NCBI GenBank assembly: GCA_037176885.1
Contig: JAWWNJ010000086.1
Span: forward strand, 992,001 to 1,056,000
From: Favolaschia claudopus
Taxonomy: Eukaryota; Basidiomycota; Agaricomycetes; Agaricales; Mycenaceae
DNA length: 64,000 bases
Direction of reading: 5' to 3'
Shown here: positions 22,233 to 33,486 of the stretch, one piece after another
Numbering within the stretch: position 1 is the first letter of the stretch
Layout of the letters: each line of letters begins with the position of its first letter
Position numbers and translations under genes: made by a program
The notes under the pieces: generated by a model
The model's database searches: none
What the model was told of the DNA's origin: nothing
What the model saw: only the letters and a program-made list of their open reading frames with translations

Positions 22233-22874
22233 ATTGTTACTGGACAGGGGAGGATTGGCGGGCGGTGATTTATTCAGATGAGTCAAAATTCAATATTGTT
22301 GGGTCGGATGGGAGGCAGTGGTGTTGGAGGGAGCCAGGGCAAGCAAACGATTTGACATACACCAAGAAGAAGGTCAACCACGGTGGCGGGAGTGTGATGG
22401 TGTGGGGGCGCATCACCCGGTACGGCGTCGGAGACCTTCATAGGATCGACGGGATCATAGATCGCTTCGGATACACCGATATCCTCGCCGGCACCCTCTC
22501 GCGGACCCTCGACAAGCATAATCTCGACCGCTCGACCATCTATTTCCAGCAGGACCTCGACTCGAAGCACCGCTCCAAGCACGCGCGAGGGTGGTTGGAA
22601 CTAGAAAGGCTTCGATATACTTCCCTGGGCACCCAATTCACCCGATATGAACATCAGCGAGAATCCTTGGGACCATTTGACGACTATGGTACGCGTTAAG
22701 GACCCGCTACCGAGGAACAAGGAGGAGTTGTGGGTCGCTTTGAAGGAGGAGTGGGAGAAGATTGATCAGGCTTATATTTACAAGCTTTACGACAGCATGC
22801 CCAATCGTGTGCGGGATTTGTTGAAGGCGAATGGTGGGGAGACTGATTCCTCCGACGCTGAGTTTTTCTGACTT
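22233..22874 (+). pseudogene. Tc1/mariner-type transposase, C-terminal part
   Basis: DDE transposase motifs are visible: VIYSDESKFNIV (Asp), GGGSVMVWGRIT, YFQQDLDSKHRSK (Asp) and, after a one-base frameshift near 22612, LPWAPNSPDMNISENPWDHL (Glu). The C terminus MPNRVRDLLKANGG ends at a stop at 22871. The helix-turn-helix N terminus is missing, replaced by LINE ORF1. A second fragment of the same family is at 52504-52812. Confidence 0.88.
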
Positions 22875-23100
22875 CGATTTCCTAAAATGGCAAAAACCAG
22901 ATTTATGATTGGATCACCCCTCACCGCCAAACCCGTTGTACAGCACTCAGTTTCCGACTTTGTGGCTGGATATTTTATACATATATACTACACATACTTA
23001 CCTATTGTTTGAGCCCAAAAAAGTTGGGGCTACGCCCTAAATTCCGGCAAGCCAGAGCCGTCTTTCCCATGAATCGGGTGATCCCGTATTATTTCCGAGT
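22875..23100. other. Spacer between Tc1-like and CSL fragments
   Basis: AT-rich; nothing coding is recognised. The CSL homology begins at the right edge. Confidence 0.3.
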
Positions 23101-24366
23101 CAGTGTATCTCCAAGCCGTCGAAAATGACCGCAAAGACACGCAACATCTCGTTTTGCATCCTTGCTGGCACTCGAGTCTCTCTTTTTAATCGGATCAATT
23201 CCCAAACCGTACGCACAAAGTATATGACCATCGACCATGCCCAGCTCTGTGCAAGCAGCCTTGAATGGTCGGACTTCAGCCTTGTTTCTCGCGCATCCGA
23301 TCCACCATCTATAGGTGCTGTTGTTGGGATATCCTTCCAATCCTCGTATCTCACCTTTGTTCCAGGTGGGCCCCAGCTTATGGGGTATGGCTGTTCCATT
23401 ATCCTTTCCGACGCCCACTCCGGGATATCAACTCCCCCTCTTATCATCCGTAAGGTTGTCAAAGGCGGGGTTTCCCCAGACGAGGGAGGACTCGTGAGTC
23501 AAATGCAAAAGATTGCTCTCCAGCGAGTGAATGCGGATGGCACGCGGCATTAATATTATTTGGCGGCTGCTGGCCCTGGTACGCAAGGAGTTGTGGCCCC
23601 TCCAACCTCCCGCTCTTCAGCCCAGGCTGGGAGCCACCCTCTGCTATTCCAGTCGCCACGCATACGCGGTGAAGTCAAGGACGGTGTTCACGTCGTCACA
23701 GACGATGTTGATGATTATCTTTGCTGGACCATTGTTGGAATTTGTGCGTTTATTCGGCATCCAAATTCAATACTATTTTCGACCAGCGAAATTCCAATAT
23801 ACGTTCTTCGACGCTTTCGGACAAATTAACACGATTCCCGATATGCCCATAACGCCTTTCCCAACGCTCTTCACTGCACCTGTCTACCGACAGACCAACA
23901 ATACCCTTGAACTGGTCATTGCCAACTTTTGCTACACCGATCCAACGACTGCAGCCCACACACCGTTGGACGTGTATCTCGGAAACTTAGGCCCTCTTCG
24001 ACATCGTGTATACCAGGTGACACAGCCTGGCCCTTCAACCAATATCGCCCCTTTCGTCAACGGAACTGGTGGCTCTGTTGTAGTGGATACCCCAGATCTG
24101 ACTGCAACATTTCCCTAATGGTTTTTTGCACTCCATCGTGATCGTCGAGATGCCTACAATGGCCGAAGTCATTCAAGCACTGGAGGAGGATGCATTGCCA
24201 GCCAATTCAGGCGCTGCACCGATCAGAAGTCCAAACTCAACCCCCTCCGATAATGCACAGTCAAATGGTGCTCAGCCACCCCCTGTCATTGCAGGGGCCT
24301 TCCCCCTTCCACCTTCCACCGGGGTACTAATCCCGGCCACCTCCATAAAACCTCCCCTCACCACCG
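23101..24366 (+). pseudogene. CSL/RBP-J-type transcription factor, truncated
   Basis: The frame reads CISKPSK, then CILAGTRVSLFNRINSQTVR, LMGYGCSIILSDAHSG, PPLIIRKV and VSQMQKIAL, which is the beta-trefoil domain of CSL (CBF1/Su(H)/Lag-1) DNA-binding factors. It continues after an in-frame TAA at 23551 to DDYLCWTIVGI. A 43 nt GT..AG intron (23744-23786) leads into KFQYTFFDAFGQ, the start of the Rel-homology C-terminal (IPT/TIG) domain, through LDVYLGNLG. A further piece (MPTMAEVIQALEEDALP, from 24150) is in another frame, via an intron or indel. The Rel-homology N-terminal domain is missing. Known fungal CSL proteins act in the nucleus as transcription regulators; this copy is very probably dead. 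Confidence 0.8.
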
Positions 24367-24599
24367 CTACCGACATCGGAAGGGATGTCCCGGGACTGTT
24401 GTATCCGACTCGAAGTCCCTGTCCGAGTCAGCGGCGCCTGCTCGACGCGGCGCCTTCTCTCCGTCCCTCCTCCCACCGACCTGCGACTGCATCACGCGGC
24501 AAGTCGTACAGACAAGACAAACACAGAGGTATCGAACATATACTGCGGGGGAGAAGGAAACTGTGTGGAGGTGCAGGGTTTCCGATGTCGTGCGCAAAG

Positions 24600-25399
24600 T
24601 CAATTTGAAAACCCGGGATGGATTGAGTTGAGTCTGCGCTAAAGTACGCGGCACAGTGCCGATATCAATACTGAGGCGAAAGTCGGAGGCCATTTGTTCC
24701 GGAGACAAAAGACAAAGCCAATGCGCCCAGAAAAGCCGAGTTATCGCGTTGGGTGCATACCAGAATTCGAGCAATAAGTGATAAATTTTGTATGAAGCCA
24801 GATCGTTGAGACCAACCGATGCAGAGCGAGTGAGTTGGAGTGAGTTGACAAAAGAGATTCGTAGACATTGCCGCTTCTGCTTGCTCGTCATCCCGTTTGG
24901 CTTGCATGCAGTTTCGTCGCACTCGCGTTGTGTCTGTGACACGACGAGCTTAAACGACAGGAATGAAGCGGGACAAGGGGGACACGCTGTCGCAGCACGC
25001 GCCCTGTACTGGCATGAGGCAGGAATGTAGTCGGAATGCGAGGAAATCTGACGGTGAACGGTGAGCCTAATAACGCCGGCACACAAAAGTTAGCGTACGC
25101 ACCTGGAGTCGTAACTCCAAAGCTCAAGCTATACCCAAGCACTCCCCATCTAAGATGACTGCTTTGTGTCACAAGAATGCCCTCGTTTGAGCGGACGGCA
25201 CATCTACAAGACCAAGACGGACTTGAGGTTGCGGCCCGGCGGATAAGTACTATGGCATCGAAAGAGACGGCAGCGGCGCAGCGGATAGCGCATCTTCCCT
25301 GAGTTTTCGCTGCGTTTGACTAGGATGAGCTGTTCGTGGTTCTGGAGTAAACCATGAGGGTAGGGATAGCGCAAGATGGTGGTAGGAAGGGTTATTGAC
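24600..25399. other. Unassigned region
   Basis: Minus-strand frames here (24367-25086) are long but start and stop across unrelated sequence and contain no motif. I see no repeat. Confidence 0.3.
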
Positions 25400-25558
25400 T
25401 AGGCTCGATACCAGCCGTTATAGTGGTAATGACGAGCAAGCAAGTATTATCTTATAATGACGAGCAAGCATCACGAGCAAGCAAAGTATTATCTTACTAT
25501 AAGATAATACTTGCTTGCTCGTCATTACCACTACTTATAACGGCTGGTATCGAGCCTA
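25400..25558. mobile_element. Foldback element (159 bp) with 9 bp target duplication
   Basis: The arms are near-perfect inverted repeats of about 56 bp starting TAGGCTCGATACCAGCCG and containing GTAATGACGAGCAAGC. They are flanked by GTTATTGAC on both sides (25391-25399 and 25559-25567). A 9 bp duplication suggests a Mutator-like mobiliser. The loop repeats parts of the arms (GACGAGCAAGC, AGTATTATCTTA). Confidence 0.8.
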
Positions 25559-25629
25559 GTTATTGACTGCTGTTACCACCGCCGTTGATGGCTGGTTACG
25601 AATAGCCTTATATGGTATCTCGCTTGTAT

Positions 25630-25735
25630 TGAGGATTTAAACTCCGATCGACCGGTCTGTCTGACAGCATCCTCGATAGACAGACGGTCTATTGACACTA
25701 ACAGCATCCTCGATAGACGGTCTAGCACAGCCCCA
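25630..25735. repeat. Short direct repeats (GCATCCTCGATAGAC)
   Basis: ACAGCATCCTCGATAGACAG and ACAGCATCCTCGATAGACGG recur about 40 bp apart, each followed by GGTCTA. Confidence 0.6.
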
Positions 25736-25763
25736 TCACAATTCGGTATCCACTCACAGTGAT

Positions 25764-25785
25764 AAGGGGGAGCAAGCTCCCCCAA
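25764..25785. repeat. Hairpin GGGGGAGC-AA-GCTCCCCC
   Basis: A perfect 8 bp stem with a 2 nt loop, followed by AATAA. The same hairpin and AATAA occur at about 45887-45909. It may mark the ends of a repeat or a structured transcript end. Confidence 0.5.
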
Positions 25786-26663
25786 TAATAACTTATCTAC
25801 ACAGGGACGAAACTCTACTAACCCAAAGTTGACCCACGGGAAGAAGTACCTGGCTTAATAATTTTGAAGTGTGGGTTAATTTTAAGCCCGCCCAGCGTGG
25901 CCTATTTCCTGTGACGATGTGTGAGGGACAACTACTTAGGTTGTCCCAGGGACCTCGTCGGAAACCATGTGAATTGATCGCTTGATGGACTTCCCGAGCT
26001 TCCGACGCCGCCTCAGTGCGCATCAGCGCTCCTCGTCGCACAAACACGCGAGCAATAGAACACAAATATATATTTCGACTTGTATATAGGTATATAGGGC
26101 ACAAACAGGTTGAGTGAACACCACAGAAAATAGATTCAGGAATATTGCGAATAGTAACGAGGCGGCGGCGCGGGGGGATGGGGAGACGGGGAGGAGGGAG
26201 ATTTGCAAAGATAAAAGCCAGATATGGTTGCGGCCAAAACTTCATGACCAGTCGGAATCTGGCTCAGAATCCTTCAGGATTCGAGATTTATCAGGAACTT
26301 GGGTATGGTTTATTGGTGAAATTTTCATTTCAGGGGAATCGGAGGTGCTCCTAACTTAGAGTTACAAAACGCGAAATTTCAACAGCGAAAAACCAAAATT
26401 GTGTGTACTAAACTCGCGAGTTTGGGGCAGGTAATCAAGTCTTTCTCTGCCTTTCCGCCTCTGCAGCCCCACAGTCCGAGTCAAATCTCTTGACCGCAAA
26501 ATCGGCAATGAATGGGCGAGATTGATGGCGATGCACAGCCACCGGCACGAGTGATCCGCGATCAAAAGCGCGAAATTGCCGTGCAAAATACCAAAACACA
26601 ATTTTTCAAAGTTTTGCTCCAGTACGTTGGTAGATTACCTTCTTATGATGCTATTTACACAAT
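25786..26663. other. Unassigned region
   Basis: Weak minus-strand frames (25793-26245) show hydrophobic and proline-rich stretches but no motif. Nothing else is seen. Confidence 0.25.
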
Positions 26664-26671
26664 CCCAGGAT

Positions 26672-26872
26672 AGGACCGGTGAGAATGCCAAAAGAGGTCA
26701 GATCCTGAGTCCGGACAAGATTCGTATCAAATCAAAAATTCCCACGGTTTCTGAGAATGTGGAAACGAGTCTTTTCGCGATCCGGTAACTTTTCTTTTTT
26801 TTGGCCTCGGATTTTGGGCAAATCTTGTCCGGACTCCCGGATCCGACTTCCCACGGTATTTTCACCGGTCCT
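26672..26872. mobile_element. hAT-like MITE (201 bp, 8 bp duplication)
   Basis: Inverted ends AGGACCGGTGAGAATGCC and, reversed, AGGACCGGTGAAAATACC lie between perfect 8 bp repeats CCCAGGAT (26664-26671 and 26873-26880). Inner parts also pair (GAGTCCGGACAAGATT). Confidence 0.85.
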
Positions 26873-26880
26873 CCCAGGAT

Positions 26881-27195
26881 GTCTCAATGAATGCACGGTA
26901 TGGCTGGGTGCTACCATTGATTCAGCTTTGGCATATGGGTTGGGCCGACTTGGAACGAATTCTCTCCACTCACTGGGGCCGAACAAACTCAAATGCAGAA
27001 ACAGGCGACATGTCCAGCTACTATTTCATTAACACCATACTAAAGCGCAAAATCAAGGATGTAAAGCGTCCAAATTATTATCCGACACAGAACATCGTCT
27101 TTGACACACTGCGAGCCAAGGTTATTGATTGCTGGAAGTGGGTTTTGCCCCCTATCTTGTCGTTCTCAAATTCATGTATTTTAGAGTCATGCTAG
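26881..27195 (+). pseudogene. Possible DUF6589-like protein fragment
   Basis: The frame WADLERILSTHWGRTN, MSSYYFINTILKRKI and RPNYYPTQNIVFDTLRAKVI has the look of the H/W-rich central region of DUF6589 proteins common in mushroom genomes. That resemblance is from memory of the pattern only. It ends at a stop at 27193-27195, and the upstream side is cut by the 201 bp MITE. The function of the family is unknown. Confidence 0.35.
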
Positions 27196-27600
27196 GGACA
27201 GAGGACCTCGAGGTGTACTTTAAGACAAATCCCATCCCGATAGAAGATATCTTTGAGTTGGGTACAGTGTAGTAGGGTTCCTTGGATAGGGAGGGTTCCT
27301 TGATTATTTTTGTTTTCTGGCTATCCACAACAGCTTGTAATTGGATTCTTTTTGCTCAGCCTAATGAAATAGAGCCTATGTACAGTCTCAAAAAGTTTGA
27401 GCCCACCAGTGTGTCTGTGGTACGAGCAAGACACTATTTAATGTGCATCAGCTGCCTAATTCGGCAATGATCACTTTTCTTTGTCCACTTCTCGTCTCCT
27501 TTTACCCGTGTTATGGCTGAAACTAATTCTCATGGCCACGGAGATGTGTAATCCGGTATGCGGAAATGTTGGAGTTGTTGATTGCAGCCATGATGATGAC
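27196..27600. other. Unassigned spacer
   Basis: Nothing recognised. Confidence 0.25.
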
Positions 27601-27609
27601 AAGATGCGT

Positions 27610-27798
27610 AGAAGGATGTGAGATATAGCGAGAGGCTTAGAGTGTGCGTCGCTCGGGGTGTGATGCGAGAGTGGAGACTCTGGGGCGAGAGGCGTGAGGT
27701 GTGCGTCGCAGAGGAATGGACTCGGAAATGCGAGAGGCGTCGGGGGCGTCGCAAGTATGTCCGGTGTGAGAGGCGTCGAGTAGGCGTCACGAAAATGA
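27610..27798. repeat. GCGAGAGGCGT-rich minisatellite-like tract
   Basis: GCGAGAGG(C)GT and GTGTGCGTCGC blocks repeat irregularly. Related GCG(A)G...GCGTGGGCTTCGCAA blocks flank the hAT element at 28262-28356 and 31925-31990, so the hAT elements sit in a repetitive host tract. Confidence 0.5.
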
Positions 27799-27806
27799 CT
27801 CGAGTG

Positions 27807-28239
27807 TAGTGTTGCCGGGAGCTGAGTTGGAGCTGAACTCGAGTTGATTGCCCATCAGCTCGCTGTCAGCTCGAGTTGACCGGAGCTGGCTCAGAGCTGA
27901 TACCGGATATGGGAATCTAGTGTCCCAGGGTTCATCTTTCCACCCAAAGGGCAAAATCTTAAGAATGGACCAAATTTTTATGTGGAAGGGTTTCCTGAGC
28001 TCTCTTCAAGCTCAAACTGCTTTTTATACGTCGAAAACGGCCAAGAAACGGCCAATACAGAAACTGGGGAGGGAGTGTGATGTCACTCAGTTACACCACC
28101 AGAAATGTCACGTCGTCCGCTTTGGGTGACGAGGGTGGAGTCGAGGCGAGCTGGCATCACCTCGAGGTGCCGCTTTTGGGAAGGGGTCGAGTTGGAGTTG
28201 AACTCAGCTCGGAGCTAGCTCCAGCTTCCGGCAACACTA
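27807..28239. mobile_element. hAT MITE (433 bp)
   Basis: Inverted ends TAGTGTTGCCGGGAGCTGAG and, reversed, TAGTGTTGCCGGAAGCTGGA match those of the hAT element at 28357-31924. Perfect 8 bp target duplication CTCGAGTG (27799-27806 and 28240-28247). The interior is unrelated to the transposase, so this is a cross-mobilised derivative. Confidence 0.9.
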
Positions 28240-28356
28240 CTCGAGTGTGGAGCAAACGATGATGCGAGGGGCGCGTGGGCTTCGCAAGGGTGAAGTGATC
28301 CGGAGTCTGCTGCCGGATGTTCAAGTTGCCAAATGATGATGCGAGTGGCGCGTGGG

Positions 28357-31300
28357 TAGTGCTGCCAGAAGCTGGAGTTAGCTCCGAGCTGAGTTCAGCT
28401 CCAACTCGGCCCGTTACCATAAACGGCACCTCGAGGTGATGCCAGCTCGCCTCGCCTCGGCCCCCAAAACAGGCACTGTGACACTTTTGACAGCGTCACT
28501 GAGTGACTGGCGCGTCAAGCACAATCCTCGTCCTCCCGCTCACCGGTTAGCGCGTTCCTGCCGCGAACCAATCCTCCTATGATTCACCTCAACCTCGCTT
28601 GGCGTCGACGTCACCGCCTGGCTGCTACGGAGAATGCGAAACGCCCCACACAGAGCTGGAAATATGACGCAAAGGTGGCGCGTCGGGATAGTGCGTTGGC
28701 GCACTCAGGGTCCAAGGTACGCGCAATAGATACCTCCGAAATGTTATATATATTGCCCCAATTATACTCCATTCCAACCCTCCCTCTTGTGAACTCCCAT
28801 GGCCTCGCCGTCCTGCCAATGCGGCAACCCGCAGGCATGCACTTGCTACATCCAACCCCCGCGTCAAAACAATTTCACAACGCATTCCTACCCCACGCCC
28901 AACGTCTTTGGCTCCTGGCCTGGCTCTCAGGTTCATGCCGTGCCTCTCCCGCCTCAAGCTTTCATCCCCGGATCGCCGTATCCTCCACCACCTCCCGTCA
29001 CTTTCGGCCAGACTTACGGCTTTCAAAATACATACCCCGCCTTATTTAACACCGTGATTCCTCCCCCTTCCTCTGCGGCAACCCATGCACCATTTGTCGA
29101 CGCGACTAACACGATTAATGCCGGCCTCGCTCCGCCACAGCGCAAGAAGAAACGTAAAGCGAATCCCAACGCTAACTCGGCAGCTACATCGCGTACCCGT
29201 CGCCGCATCGACCCCAACTCCACCTCCGAACCGGCTGTGTTCGGGGTCGGTCCGTCTGACCCAAATGTTGCAGCGGCAGCAGCTGCCTCTGAATCAGTTT
29301 CCCATCCTTCAATCCCTCACCCCAACTTCGGCTCTTTGGTCAATCAATCTTCGGCATCCGGAGACGATGCAACAGATGTTTGGTATTTTGTTCGAGGCGT
29401 TCACGGCGCTTCTGCGCCAACCGTCGCACCAGAACCAACGGAAATGAAGGAAGATCGACCGGATAAAAAGGTGTTTTCCCATTTGTCGTGCCGCCTCTGT
29501 CCGTGAGTGTTCAAGTGTGTTCTGTTTTTGTTTTCGCTATCTGAACCCTTCCATCGTTAGATTTCCGAAATGGAAGGCATGGAAGAATGGTCCTGGACAA
29601 ACCAAGACCATCCGAAATCATCTTGAGGGAGAACATGGCAAAGTTTGGAAGGATATGGTCATCCTGAAGGGGCTCAAGAATTGGGATATTCTCGCAAAGG
29701 CGCCGAAGACTCCGGGAGAGCGAGAGGAATTTTCTATTCCCGGATTCTACGAACGATTGGTTAAGTGGATCGCTGTTGATGATCAGGTTGGTGCTATCTA
29801 ATCATTGTTTCTTGCGATTCTAATATATTTGTTTAGTCTCTGGACGTGGTGGACTGTCCCGAGCTCAATGGGCACCTTGTACTTAAAACTCGGCTCGTTG
29901 CTTTTCGTCGATTGGACGGGAGACACACCGGTCAAAATATCGCCAAAATCTTTGTACAAGTTTTGAAGGAGATTGGTTGTTTGCACAAAGTAAGTCACAT
30001 AGAGTTGTGAATTGAACGGCTTGCTGATGATAACTCAGCTCGGAATGATTACATGCGACAATGCTAGCAACAATAACACATGCATGGTGTATATTGCGCA
30101 AGAGCTCGCCGTGCTCGGAATTCCTTTCGATGCGGAAGGGAACAGAATTCGGTGAGTTTTAATGATTTATTCCCGAGTTCAGCTGTTTTCCGCATGTCGT
30201 CAATATTGCTGTCAAAGCCGCTCTCGCAACACTTCCCGAATTACCTGCTCCTCAAGATGGTGTCGATTCGGACAACTACGGCACGCCGATTCCCGAGGCA
30301 CTGAAGCAGGATGTCGGGTATTGGGAGGCGCTAAGAAAAAATCCAGTCAAACAAACTCGTACACTCGTTACATCGTGCCTTGAATTTGACTTGGAATTTC
30401 GTTTAGGCTGTTGAGGCATTTCTCGATGACCCAATGCAAGTCAAAATTTCGGATGATCGGCTCGATCCAGTCACCAAGACTGTTCTCATCGACATTCGGC
30501 GGTTTTTACAGGTTCCGCATCTTGTCCAGGAGATAGTCTCTGCGGAGAAAGCACCTACCCTGTCCTATGTGCTTCCACTCTACGAGCAGCTCATTGCCGC
30601 CCTCAAGCTTCTTGCACGAGAGCTCCCGAAAATCAGTCTCGGTATCAACGCCGCTGTCGACAAATTCACAGAATATCTTGGGATGTCTCGGCGCACTCGA
30701 ATGTATGCGCTAGCGATGGGTAATTACTTCCTTGTTTGTCTCTTAATTCGCTTCAATCACTCATATTTAACTTTCAGTTCTAAATCCGACGACAAAACTC
30801 CAGTGGCTAAGGGACAACTGGTCTTCATCAGATGCTGAAGAAGCCAGAACCTGGATTCGTGCAGCGGTGCGTCCCAACTTTCACATTATACTGCGCTACT
30901 GACAAACTCCCAAGATGCTGGAGTACCGCCGGGAGTTCCGCGCTCACCACAACTCTCCGAGCACTGTGCACATAGCTTCGACCGCCAGCCGCCGCGCTGT
31001 TCACACGCCGTCTGCATCCCATGCCGCTCGTGCCCAGAAATCTGGGTTTGCGAAGCTTGGTGCTCTTGTAAAAGAGCTGTCTGCTTCCGACATCGAATCC
31101 CCACCGAGTACTCAAAGTCCGCAGCCGCTTTCGGAGGAAGAGCAAGTAGAGGCAGAGCGCCTATGAGAAGGAGGGTTTGCTGGGAGGCTCGGACCCAGAG
31201 TATGAGGACCTTGACTTGCTCCGCTACTGGGAGGTGAGTTTAAGTATGTTCTTATACAATGTTGGTCTGAAAAATGTTGCAGGCTCGTCAATATCGGTTC

Positions 31301-31924
31301 CGTTACCTATTTCGCGTGGCGCTTGATGTATTGCCTGTTCAGGCTTCTGCGGTACCATGCGAGCGTGTTTTCTCTTCCAGCAAGAACACAGATGCCTCCC
31401 TACGCAACAGTCTCTCCCCCGAGATGATGGAAATGCTCCAGATTCTCAAATTTATTTATCGACAGGATCGCATCAAATTTTGCGAGGACTTCGTCGTAAC
31501 TGAGGAAGATCTGTCTGTTGTTGATATTGACCCTGATGTAGCAGAAAGGTTGATTGCGTCAGGGCGTACTCAAGAGCTTGAGGATCTTATAGAATCTTCC
31601 TGGGCTTCGCCCGTTTGATTTTTGCGTTGTATTCACTTATATAATCATTGTGCTTTGTACTGTTCCATAATTTACTCATAGACTGTATAGTCTTTTATTG
31701 TGCATATGTTTATTGTACTTATTGGAGAATTGTAGCACATTTTAGAGGTGCATACGAGGTCAAAACAGTGCAATGCAGCTCAAAACGAGGAGACGGGGAA
31801 CCGTGGGACGGAAACTTCCATTTATGGATGTCAGCTCCGAGCTGCCTCGGCCCAACTCCGAGCTCGAGCGAGCTGATGGGCAATCACCTCGAGCTCAGCT
31901 CCAACTCAGCTCCCGGCAGCACTA
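28357..31924 (+). mobile_element. hAT transposon (3568 bp)
   Basis: The ends TAGTGCTGCC...GGCAGCACTA are inverted and share AGCTGGAGTT/AGCTGAGTTGG subterminal motifs. It contains the transposase at 28799-31618. The flanks CGCGTGGG and GGCGTGGG (after four extra bases) resemble each other but are not a perfect duplication. A 5' fragment of a second copy is at 51423-52204. Confidence 0.9.
28799..31618 (+). pseudogene. hAT transposase (multi-exon, decayed)
   Basis: Start ATG at 28799 (MASPSCQCGN). Exons, inferred from GT..AG and frame: 28799-29502, 29561-29786, 29837-29989, 30039-30151, 30183-30375, 30407-30719, 30778-30866, 30915-31233 and 31283-31618. A proline-rich N terminus and basic patch (KKKRKANP) precede a BED zinc finger (CRLC...KTIRNHLEGEH). 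Catalytic motifs follow: CDNASNN and RCFPHVVNIAVKA. The C-terminal dimerisation block reads PVQASAVPCERVFSSSKNTD. Between LVTSC and AVEAFLDDP the usual RW block, with its DTRW-type motif, is missing. A one-base frameshift interrupts exon 8 near 31160 (ERL-stop versus YEKEGLLGG). The 31 nt intron at 30152-30182 is unusually short. It is inactive. Confidence 0.9.
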
Positions 31925-31989
31925 CCGCGGCGTGGGCTTCGCAACAAGAAACTATGTGATCCGGAGTCTACTGCCGGATGAAGGTGATG

Positions 31990-33400
31990 CGGGTCTGGCT
32001 GCCGCGGATGCCGATGTAAAGCAACGTGAAACGAGTGTCGGCGTGTGATCCGGAAATGGATGCCGAATTAGGGATGATGCGGAGTCAGTGCCGCAGGGGT
32101 GCTGTTTGGGCTGGCAGCCGGTGCCGGTGTGTTGGCAAGGTATAGGTTACGGGGAAGTTCAGTTTTGCGATCCATCGTCGACGGTGACACACCGGCTACC
32201 CATTCCCCCATTCCGTGTTAACGCGCACTCTACGCCTCTGACATACAACATCCTCTCGCCCCGTCACCTCTGTGTAACGCCTACAGCGCCTCTGCACATG
32301 TCTGAGGCATCACACTCATTTTCCACGCACCACTCCAGTTCAAGGGGGAGATGCGATGAGGACATCGAAAATCACCAAAATGAACCAGTTCTTGGGGAGC
32401 GGCAGCAACGGAGATGGGATAAATCGAGCAAGCAGAGGTGGAAGCTGAAGATGGAGAGTTGGATTGTGATTTGGAGGAGGAAGAGGATGTGGAGCAGGAT
32501 GCAAACTCGAACGCGGAATACGAGGTTTACTTTGTGGTGACCGGAAATCTCGATTCGAATGGGCACGCTCGGGGTGGGGGAAACGTTGGGATTTATTGGA
32601 GGGAGGAGAAGATGGTGGATTGGGATTATATGAAGCTAGAAGATGGGCAGCGACACCGCCGCGATTGCGCGTCATGGGAAGCGGAGATCCGTCAAAACGA
32701 GCCAGACGCCCCTCCAAGCTGTATGTGGTGATTTTCTTCGAAATGAGCTCGGCAGTGCGTGGACAGGAAGTGAAGCTGAGGCGATGAGCTCGAGTCTTGC
32801 CGCATACGAAGCAGCGGAGCGAACGGGGACGACCCGGAGTGGAAAGTGAAACCATGGAAATCATGACGGTGATGTCTGACAGACGTAAGACAGACGGCTC
32901 CAGGGACGGATATGAGACGGAAAGGGGATAGGAGTGAATCAGAGTGACTCGGGGGGTCGACGATGGGCGATACGACGACGAGAGAGCGAGTGGATTGGCG
33001 GAGAATGAATGATATGAGCACGGACCACACGGGATACCCTGCAGGTCGACGAAATGTAGGAAGACCTGCCCTCCCTCGCGGTGGGCTCCACTGTGGAAGA
33101 GAAGGCTGGATGGGAGGAGGTCCAGGAAAAGGGTCGATGGTCGGGAGTTGGTGAATCAAAATGAGGAGGGGGTGAGCTAGGTATCGCCTGTAGCCGTAGA
33201 GCACGAAATACGACGAATATTGAAGTAAAAATGAGACCGATATGCGAGACTGGTACTGGAGACTTGGAATTGGATGAACTCGATGACTGGGTGGCTAGAA
33301 GCCCACTGGCGACGTTCCGAGGAGGAACAGTGGATCCGCTCTCTGGGATCCTAGCGCACGAGCGCTACACTGGCCGCGATGGTGGTGGTACAAGACTAAG
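31990..33400. other. Unassigned region with weak ORFs
   Basis: An acidic plus-strand frame at about 32438-32731 (VEAEDGELDCDLEEEEDVEQ) lacks an ATG start. The opposite strand is proline/serine-rich. No family is recognised and no repeat is evident. Confidence 0.3.
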
Positions 33401-33486
33401 ATTCCACGATCATCCCCTGTCTACGACAGCTGTAACTACTGATCGTAAATAAGGAATAATATGTAGTGTGCGGGAACGAGGTGAAA

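Noticed and set aside
24367..25086. 239-codon minus-strand frame
   Set aside because: It overlaps CSL coding sequence in part, has no motif and no sensible start context.
28357..31924. Perfect 8 bp target duplication for the full hAT element
   Set aside because: Left CGCGTGGG and right GGCGTGGG differ and are offset by four bases, so I do not claim a perfect duplication.
33038..33050. CCTGCAGGTCGAC, identical to part of a cloning-vector polylinker
   Set aside because: Only 13 bp match and no further vector sequence lies on either side; it is a chance match.
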